Shown here: piece after piece, positions 8,327 through 14,368 of the stretch
Layout: every line of letters begins with the position of its first letter
Position numbering within the stretch: the stretch's first letter is position 1
From: RPQK01 sp041946865
GTDB taxonomy: Bacteria; Acidobacteriota; UBA6911; RPQK01
NCBI GenBank assembly: GCA_041946865.1
Contig: JBHGBF010000010.1
Span: 1 to 45,022, forward strand
DNA length: 45,022 nucleotides
Direction of reading: 5' to 3'
Program-made: the position numbers and the translations under genes
The notes under the pieces: model-generated
Databases searched by the model: none
Seen by the model: only the letters and a program-made list of their open reading frames with translations
Told to the model about the DNA's origin: nothing

Positions 8327-9637
8327 TTACACTCCCACGCTTTCCATCAACTCCTGAAACTCCCGCTCGTCAAAGCGGTCCCGATTGTCCTTGATCAGAG
8401 GCAGCAGGAAGCCCAGACTCAGCCGGGGCGAAAGCAGCTCCGATTTGATGGAGGCCACGTTGAGCCGCCTCTCCATCAGGATGCGCAACAGCCCGGCTGT
8501 GCCGATCTCTCCAATCTGAACAAAGCCGACGATCGTATCGTCTTTCAGAAACACCTTGCGGTAGACGAGTTCGGCCGGGCGATCCTCCAGTGTCTCGTCA
8601 TGCTCACCGGGGCGGGCGCCCAAGGGTCCGGGCGTCAGGACCGCAAGCCCTGCCGAGATCACCGGCACGCCAAAGAACTGGACCGAATTCATGCGCATGG
8701 AGCCCTTGTAGACCGTTTCCTGGCCGAGCATGTTCAGAGCCGCGATCCGGCCTTGCTCGACCGCACAGGGCCAGAGAGCATTGATCCAGGTCTCACCCCG
8801 AATGATGTCGGGCGCCTGAGCGACGTCCCCGGCGGCATAGACGCCCGGCACGTTCGTCCGGCAATAGTTGTCAACCACGATCCCGTAGTCGGTATTGATC
8901 CGCGTGTCGCTCACCAGCTCCATGTTCGGATCCACGCCCTTGCCTACCACCACCAGCTCGCAGGTGAACACCTGGCCGTCGGCGGTCTCCACGCCTGAGA
9001 CTTCGCCATTTCCCAGGATGGCCGCCGGCTTCACCCCGGTAATGATCCGGACGCCGTGTTTCTGGAAAATGTCCTCATAGACCCGCGCTGAAGGTTCATC
9101 GAGCATCTGGGAAAGGACGTGGCGGGATCCGACCAGGATGGTGACCTCCACGTCGTGCTCACGCAAAGCGGCGGCGGCCTTCAAGCCGACGAGCCCGGCA
9201 CCCAGCACAACCGCCTTCTTCACCTCAGGCAGACGCGCGAACATGCCGTGGACGTCCTCGATGCGGCGCAGCCCGAAGACTCCCTTCTTCTGGATTCCGG
9301 CCGCTCTGGGATAGCGGGGCCTCGCGCCGGTGGCGATCAGCAACTGGTCGTAAGGCTCGACCGAGCCGTTCTCCAAATAGACTTTCTGGTTCTCCAGATC
9401 GATGCGGCTGGCCCTGGTGAAGACCGTGGTGAGGCGGTTCCGGTCAAAAAAATCGGAAGGACGATAGAGGAGGCGGGGCATTTCCAGCTTGGTCGCCAGG
9501 TAATAGGAAAGTAAGGGACGCGAGTAAATCAGAGACTCATCGGAGATGGCCACAATGTCGGATTGCGGGTCCCCGTTTCTCAACGTCTCCACAGCACTCA
9601 CGCCGGCCGCCGACAGACCAATGATCACGCGTCTCAT
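8327..9637 (-). CDS. FAD-dependent NAD(P)H oxidoreductase of the CODH/ACS cluster
   Basis: A two-Rossmann-fold pyridine nucleotide-disulfide-type flavoprotein of 436 residues. The N-terminal IIGLSAAGVSA is the FAD-binding loop, VVLGAGLVGLKAAAAL is the NAD(P) loop, and VPGVYAAGDVAQAPD is the second FAD motif. No redox-active CxxxxC pair is visible, so it resembles the NADH:ferredoxin-type oxidoreductases (FNOR) found beside cooS/cooF rather than a disulfide reductase. The start at 9637 has a near-perfect AGGAGGG site; an upstream start at 9655 lacks one. The gene sits three bases before acsB. Likely role, inferred from context: passing electrons between NAD(P)H and the CooF-like ferredoxin. 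Confidence 0.85.
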   Translation of the reverse strand: MRRVIIGLSAAGVSAVETLRNGDPQSDIVAISDESLIYSRPLLSYYLATKLEMPRLLYRPSDFFDRNRLTTVFTRASRIDLENQKVYLENGSVEPYDQLLIATGARPRYPRAAGIQKKGVFGLRRIEDVHGMFARLPEVKKAVVLGAGLVGLKAAAALREHDVEVTILVGSRHVLSQMLDEPSARVYEDIFQKHGVRIITGVKPAAILGNGEVSGVETADGQVFTCELVVVGKGVDPNMELVSDTRINTDYGIVVDNYCRTNVPGVYAAGDVAQAPDIIRGETWINALWPCAVEQGRIAALNMLGQETVYKGSMRMNSVQFFGVPVISAGLAVLTPGPLGARPGEHDETLEDRPAELVYRKVFLKDDTIVGFVQIGEIGTAGLLRILMERRLNVASIKSELLSPRLSLGFLLPLIKDNRDRFDEREFQELMESVGV

Positions 9638-9681
9638 GAAACCCTCCTGCGTCACGGGTTACGGTCAGCGGTTGCCAATGA

Positions 9682-9753
9682 CCGGCCGCCGGCTTCCAGT
9701 GTGGTCGGACCCGATGCCGCCATCGCGACCCGTGACCGGAAGCCGGCTGCCGG
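9682..9753. repeat. Inverted repeat between the ferredoxin and oxidoreductase genes
   Basis: A 16-base arm, CCGGCCGCCGGCTTCC (9682-9697), is matched with one mismatch by its reverse complement at 9738-9753, with about 40 bases between. The rest of the 156-base spacer has no gene. A direct repeat CCGTAACTCGC occurs at 9778-9788 and 9815-9825, and the second copy lies inside the ferredoxin C-terminus. Confidence 0.7.
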
Positions 9754-9793
9754 GAACCAGCACCCCGTAGCCGCAAGCCGTAACTCGCAAACC

Positions 9794-10306
9794 TCACAAC
9801 TCGGAGCTCGGAACCCGTAACTCGCTACTCGTGATCGGCAGCTGGCCGCTCACGGCGTGCAGGGCCTCGGTCGGACAAGCCTCCACACACGCATAGCGCG
9901 CCCGACCACTCAGCCCGGCGCGATTGGGACAGAGATCGCACTTCCAGGCTGTTTTTTGGGGAGTAATGGCATCGAAGGGACAGGCCATGACGCACATCCA
10001 GCAGCCCACGCACTTTTCCGTGTCGCAAACCGTCGCGCCCCCTTCCTTGTGCATGGCCCCCGAAATACAGGCATCGACACAAGCGGCGGGCGAGCAGTGT
10101 TGGCATCCCAGCGACAGGGCGACGCCTCCGACGCGGGGATGGTAAGTCGACTGCCCCACCGCCTGCACCAAGCGACGGGGGAAAGCAAACTCCCTTGTTG
10201 AAATCACCGACAGGATGTTGCGGGACGAGGCGTGCTCCACCGCGCATGCCACCTCGCAGGCGTGACATGCCACACACAACCGGCCATCACAGTACAGGCG
10301 TTCCAT
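9794..10306 (-). CDS. CooF-like ferredoxin with four [4Fe-4S] sites
   Basis: Small cytoplasmic electron carrier of the polyferredoxin/CooF type, 170 residues. Sixteen cysteines form four cluster sites: C11, C14, C17, C21; C68, C71, C76, C80; C99, C102, C105, C109; and C123, C126, C140, C144. Such proteins take electrons from or give them to CO dehydrogenase. The start has CAGGAG five bases upstream. This is the first gene of the acs operon. The last 15 or so residues (ITSSELRVPSSEL) are low in complexity and are encoded by a direct-repeat spacer, so the natural C-terminus was probably extended by repeat growth. Confidence 0.9.
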   Translation of the reverse strand: MERLYCDGRLCVACHACEVACAVEHASSRNILSVISTREFAFPRRLVQAVGQSTYHPRVGGVALSLGCQHCSPAACVDACISGAMHKEGGATVCDTEKCVGCWMCVMACPFDAITPQKTAWKCDLCPNRAGLSGRARYACVEACPTEALHAVSGQLPITSSELRVPSSEL

Positions 10307-10320
10307 AATGACTCCTGAAT

Positions 10321-10367
10321 GGAGGAAGATACGTTCCCACGTAAGCGTTTGAAAATACGTTTCCTCC
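10321..10367 (-). promoter_or_regulatory. Possible leader hairpin of the acs operon
   Basis: Read on the minus strand, GGAGGAA about 55 bases before the ferredoxin start can pair with TTCCTCC just before its ribosome site. ACGT/ACGT pairing inside the stem is interrupted by a three-base bulge. The 5' arm resembles a ribosome-binding sequence. Two near-identical ATACGTT(T)CC direct repeats also lie here. A role in translation control is only a guess. Confidence 0.35.
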
Positions 10368-10475
10368 AGCCGTCACGGAAAAAACAAACAGGAGATCCTG
10401 CGCGGCGCCGGATTCGAAGAACTCGGCCTTCGCCCCACAGCAGAATCTCCGTTTTGAGCCTGACGGCCTGACCCT

Positions 10476-10505
10476 GAAATACTCGAACTTTGACGAATAT
10501 GTCAA
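10476..10505 (-). promoter_or_regulatory. Candidate acs operon promoter with overlapping palindromic operator
   Basis: On the minus strand a perfect TTGACA (10505-10500) is followed after 18 bases by TATTTC (10481-10476), a weak -10. The -35 is part of a perfect inverted repeat TTGAC-N6-GTCAA (10490-10505), a plausible dimeric regulator site in the gap between the divergent acs and fhs units. The rest of the gap, to 10768, holds no gene that I can support, and no convincing promoter for fhs was found. Confidence 0.4.
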
Positions 10506-10768
10506 GGAATAAAATTGAAGACAATCTCAACAAATGCCACTAGAATACATGCGCATAGTGTTTTTATGCGGAAGCGAGTTAACTGGCGAGGGCGTCTGGC
10601 CGCGACACCTCATTGGCAAGCAGCGGGGATTGCCGCGCTGAGGTCCGGTTTCAGCCGGATTTCCCGCCTGTTCTTCGCAGTTTCGGTCTCATCCAACCAT
10701 ACCGGTGGTCAGGGGTTGCCAAAAGGCGCTCTGCAGTCCACAATCTGGAATTCGAAAGGGACGGACAC

Positions 10769-12532
10769 ATGCCATACGACACTTCAGTAATGCAAGACTG
10801 GCAGATTTCAGAGGCGGCCGAGCCCTGTATGCCGACCCCTTGGGATTGGCAAGACAGGCTCGGTCTTCAGAAAGACGAGATCATCCCCATGGGAAGGCTC
10901 TGCAAGCTGGATTTCATGAAGATCATGAACCGGCTTGAAAGCCGGCCCGACGGCAAGTACATCGAGGTGACGGCCATTACGCCAACTCCGCTGGGCGAAG
11001 GGAAGAGCACGACGTCAATCGGCCTGATCGAAGGTCTCGGGAAGCGCGGAAAGAACGTGGGGGGCTGCCTTCGCCAGCCTTCCGGCGGCCCAACGATGAA
11101 CATCAAGGGGACTGCCGCCGGCGGAGGTAACGCGCTGCTGATCCCGATGACGGAATTCTCCATGGGGTTGACCGGGGACATCAACGACATCATGAACGCG
11201 CACAACCTGGCCATGGTGGCGCTGACCTCCCGCATGCAGCACGAGCGCAACTACGATGACGAGCAATTGGAACGTCTGACCAAGATGCGCCGGCTCAACA
11301 TCGACCCGACGCGCGTTGAGATGTCCTGGGTGATCGATTTCTGCGCCCAGTCCCTGCGTAACATCGTGATCGGCCTCGGCGGCAAGCAGGACGGCTTCAT
11401 GATGCAGTCCAAATTCAGCATCGCCGTGTCGTCTGAGCTGATGGCCATTCTCGCTATCGTCCGCAACCTCGCCGACCTGCGCGAGCGGCTGGAGAACATC
11501 ACGGTGGCGTTTGACAGGAAAGGACGGCCCGTGACGACCGGCGACCTGGAGGTGGCGGGCGCCATGTGCGCCTGGATGCGCAATACCATCAACCCCACCC
11601 TGTGCAGCACCGCGGAGTACCAGCCATGCCTGGTCCACGCCGGACCTTTTGCCAATATCGCGGTCGGGCAGTCGTCGGTCATCGGCGACCGGCTCGCGCT
11701 CAAGCTCTTTGATTATCACGTCACCGAGAGCGGATTCGGCGCCGACATCGGATTCGAGAAATTCTGGAACGTCAAATGCCGCTACAGCCGGCTCACACCC
11801 AATGTCTCGGTCCTGACCACCACCGTCAGGGCCCTCAAGATGCACGGCGGCGGGCCCAAGGTAGTCCCTGGATTGCCCCTTCCCGGCGAGTACCAGAAGG
11901 AGGACTTGTGCCTCCTGGAAAAGGGACTGCCCAACATGATTCAGCACATCAACACGATCCGGAAATCGGGGATAAATCCCGTCGTTTGCGTCAACCGGTT
12001 CTCCACCGACACCGAGGATGAGATCAAGATGGTGCGCCGGGCCGCCGAGCAGGCCGGGGCGCGCTGTGCCGTGTCGGAGCACTGGGCCAAAGGCGGAGAG
12101 GGCGCCCTCGAGCTCGCCGATGCCGTCATCGACGCCTGCAACGACAAGAGCGATTTCCACTTCCTCTATCCGCTCAAGATGAAGCTGCGCGACCGGGTCG
12201 CCCTGATCGCCAAGGAAGTGTACGGGGCCGACGGCGTCGCCTGGAGCCCGGAAGCGGAAACCAAGGCCAAGAGTTTTGAAGGGGACCCGAAATACGACGA
12301 CTACGCCACCATGATGGTCAAGACTCACCTGAGCCTGACTCATGATCCGCAAATCAAGGGAGTCCCCAAGGGCTGGACTTTGCCGGTACGGGACGTGTTG
12401 ATTTACTCCGGCGCGCAGTTTTTGTGCCCGTGCACCGGAACGATCAGCCTGATGCCCGGAACCAGCTCGAATCCGGCGTTTCGCCGCGTGGACGTCGACG
12501 TGAACACCGGCAAGGTCAAGGGCCTGTTTTAG
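10769..12532 (+). CDS. fhs: Formate-tetrahydrofolate ligase
   Basis: ATP-dependent formation of 10-formyl-THF from formate and THF, the entry step of the methyl branch. The 587-residue protein carries the signature TPTPLGEGKSTT (residues 71-82, nucleotide-binding loop), then QPSGGPTMNIKGTAAGGGNA, and closes with a CPCTGTISLMPG segment. The start at 10769 is taken because GAAAGGGACGG precedes it and because the in-frame sequence upstream is not family-like. It is slightly longer than the usual 555-560 residues because of an N-terminal extension. It is transcribed away from the acs operon and leads the formate module. Cytoplasmic, usually a homotetramer. Confidence 0.97.
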   Translation: MPYDTSVMQDWQISEAAEPCMPTPWDWQDRLGLQKDEIIPMGRLCKLDFMKIMNRLESRPDGKYIEVTAITPTPLGEGKSTTSIGLIEGLGKRGKNVGGCLRQPSGGPTMNIKGTAAGGGNALLIPMTEFSMGLTGDINDIMNAHNLAMVALTSRMQHERNYDDEQLERLTKMRRLNIDPTRVEMSWVIDFCAQSLRNIVIGLGGKQDGFMMQSKFSIAVSSELMAILAIVRNLADLRERLENITVAFDRKGRPVTTGDLEVAGAMCAWMRNTINPTLCSTAEYQPCLVHAGPFANIAVGQSSVIGDRLALKLFDYHVTESGFGADIGFEKFWNVKCRYSRLTPNVSVLTTTVRALKMHGGGPKVVPGLPLPGEYQKEDLCLLEKGLPNMIQHINTIRKSGINPVVCVNRFSTDTEDEIKMVRRAAEQAGARCAVSEHWAKGGEGALELADAVIDACNDKSDFHFLYPLKMKLRDRVALIAKEVYGADGVAWSPEAETKAKSFEGDPKYDDYATMMVKTHLSLTHDPQIKGVPKGWTLPVRDVLIYSGAQFLCPCTGTISLMPGTSSNPAFRRVDVDVNTGKVKGLF

Positions 12533-12534
12533 CT

Positions 12535-12599
12535 GAAATGGGCGAGGTGGACGAAAGGGACGGCGTGAACACCGCCCCTTTGTCCACTTCGCCCATTTC
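12535..12599. repeat. 65-bp palindrome between fhs and nuoEF
   Basis: The left arm GAAATGGGCGAGGTGGACGA and the right arm ending TTCGCCCATTTC are reverse complements with few mismatches, forming a stem of about 28 pairs around a short loop. It begins three bases after the fhs stop. No T-run follows, so it is more like an mRNA-stability or REP-like element than a simple terminator. A further partial copy (TTTCGTCCACTTTGG) follows the right arm. Confidence 0.8.
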
Positions 12600-12628
12600 G
12601 TCCACTTTGGTTTCAGTCAGGAGACGCC

Positions 12629-14368
12629 ATGGCGGAGCCCGACAAGACAATCGGCCTGATTCGCGCTGAAGCCGCCCAGTACCCTCAGCCGAGGACCGCG
12701 CTACTGCCTTGTCTCGACGCCTTACAGCGCGGCCATGCCTCGTTTCTCACTCGAGCCGCTATTGAAACCGCTGCTCACGCGTTGCGCCTCACGCCCAGCC
12801 AGGCTTACGGGACAGCGAGCTTCTACACGTTGTTTAACCGTCAGCCCGTCGGGCGGTATCACTTGTCCATTGACACGAGCGTTCCGGCGGTGCTGCGCGG
12901 CGCCTTGGGCCTGCTCGTCTATGTCGAAAAGAGGCTGGGCATCCGTCCAGGCCAGACCAGTCCCGACGGGCTGTTCAGTCTCACCGAGGTGGACGACCTT
13001 GGCTCAGGCGGCACCTGCCCCGTGATTCAGGTCAACGACGTTTACTACGAGAATCTGGACACAGCCAAGGTTGAGCAGCTGATCGACAGCTTGCGGTCAG
13101 GGCAAATGCCGCAGCCGGATGCCAGGGCCAACTTCGGGACTCAATGTGGGGTCCTGCTCAAGAATCGACAGTGGCCGGACAGCACCCAGCTCGCTGCGTA
13201 CAAGAGCCGGGGCGGCTATCGAGGTCTGGAAGCCGCCCGAAGTATGGATCCCGAAGAGATTATCCGCCGGGTCAAGGAGTCGGGACTGCGGGGCCGCGGC
13301 GGCGCCGGATTCCCTACCGGAAAGAAGTGGGAATTCCTGCCCAAGGAGACCAGCCGGCCTGTCTATCTCATCTGTAACGCCGATGAGGGCGAGCCGGGCA
13401 CTTTCAAAGACCGCGTCATCATGCAGTACGACCCGCACCTGCTGGTCGAAGGGATGGCGATAGCCGCTCGCGCCATCCGCGCGAAGACAGCCTTCATTTA
13501 TATAAGAGGTGAATTCCGAGCTATCGCCGGAGTTCTGAGAGCTGCAATCGAAGAGGCCCGCAACGACGGACGGCTGGACGGCCTCGATCTGAAGGTCCAC
13601 CTGGGCGCAGGCTCATATGTAGCAGGGGAAGAAACAGCGCTGATCGAGTCGCTTGAAGGCCGCCGCGCCTGTCCCCGTCCCCGCCCGCCCTTCCCCGCCG
13701 TCAAAGGCCTTTACGGGTGTCCGACTATCGTCAACAACGTGGAAACGCTGGCCTGCTTGCCGTTCATTCTAAGCGAGGGGCCGGAGGCCTTCCGGGAGAT
13801 AGGCGGCGAGGCGAACCACGGGCCCAAGCTCTTTTGCCTGAGCGGCCACATCGAACGGCCGGGGGTCTATGAGTATCCGCTCGGGACTCCGCTCGCGACC
13901 CTGCTCAAGGCGGCAGGAGGCGTGTGCGGTCGGCTTAAGGCTGTCATCCCCGGAGGGCTTTCGGCGCCAATCCTGACTGCCGAAGAGGCCGCCGATCTCC
14001 GAATGGACTTCGACTCGTGCGCCCAAAAGGGGACCATGCTGGGCTCGGGCGGGGTTATCGTGATGAACGAGACCGTTTCAATCCCGGAAATCGCGCTCCG
14101 GACAGCGCGCTTCTATGCTCACGAATCGTGCGGTCAGTGCGTCCCCTGCCGGGAAGGCTCGCACGCGGTTGTCGGCATGCTTTCCAGGATCCTCAACGGG
14201 CAGGGGACCCGCCAGACCCTGAATACGATTCAAGACATCTGCTGCGCCATGAAAGGAACAAGCCTTTGCCCGACCGGTGACTGCCTGGCGCTGACGGTGG
14301 GGACAATGGTGACGAAATTCCGAGGGGAGTTCGAAGAGAGATGTCATGACCTTAGAAATGAAGATTGA
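12629..14368 (+). CDS. NuoE-NuoF fusion, diaphorase subunit of NAD-linked formate dehydrogenase
   Basis: A fused NADH-binding electron-transfer subunit of 579 residues. Residues 1-155 are a NuoE/HydC-like thioredoxin fold. Residues from about 170 are NuoF/HydB-like, with the FMN/NADH loop GRGGAGFPTGKKW (about 221-233), GAGSYVAGEETALIESLEG, and a [4Fe-4S] N3 site at C501, C504, C507 and C547. The NuoE part is striking: the four positions that normally hold [2Fe-2S] cysteines are D82, A87, D123 and G127, although surrounding residues (LRGA, DLGSGGT, VNDVYYENL) are well kept. It therefore probably lacks that cluster. A site AGGAGA supports the start. It overlaps fdhA by 23 bases and presumably feeds electrons between NAD(H) and FdhA. 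Confidence 0.92.
   Translation: MAEPDKTIGLIRAEAAQYPQPRTALLPCLDALQRGHASFLTRAAIETAAHALRLTPSQAYGTASFYTLFNRQPVGRYHLSIDTSVPAVLRGALGLLVYVEKRLGIRPGQTSPDGLFSLTEVDDLGSGGTCPVIQVNDVYYENLDTAKVEQLIDSLRSGQMPQPDARANFGTQCGVLLKNRQWPDSTQLAAYKSRGGYRGLEAARSMDPEEIIRRVKESGLRGRGGAGFPTGKKWEFLPKETSRPVYLICNADEGEPGTFKDRVIMQYDPHLLVEGMAIAARAIRAKTAFIYIRGEFRAIAGVLRAAIEEARNDGRLDGLDLKVHLGAGSYVAGEETALIESLEGRRACPRPRPPFPAVKGLYGCPTIVNNVETLACLPFILSEGPEAFREIGGEANHGPKLFCLSGHIERPGVYEYPLGTPLATLLKAAGGVCGRLKAVIPGGLSAPILTAEEAADLRMDFDSCAQKGTMLGSGGVIVMNETVSIPEIALRTARFYAHESCGQCVPCREGSHAVVGMLSRILNGQGTRQTLNTIQDICCAMKGTSLCPTGDCLALTVGTMVTKFRGEFEERCHDLRNED

Noticed and set aside
8327..9637. Dihydrolipoamide dehydrogenase or other disulfide reductase
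   Set aside because: There is no CxxxxC redox pair after the FAD-binding loop, and the context is CODH/ACS electron transfer.
10706..10720. Sigma-54-like promoter TGGTCAGGGGTTGCC upstream of fhs
   Set aside because: The distance between the GG and GC elements is one base short of the strict -24/-12 spacing, and the -24 half is poor.
11015..12352. Long open frame (445 codons) antisense to fhs
   Set aside because: It lies wholly opposite a clearly conserved gene, is rich in His/Asp/Gly/Val as expected from codon mirroring in GC-rich DNA, and has no recognisable domain.
12535..12599. Rho-independent terminator of fhs
   Set aside because: The stem is very long (about 28 pairs) and is not followed by a T-run; it fits a palindromic repeat or stability element better.
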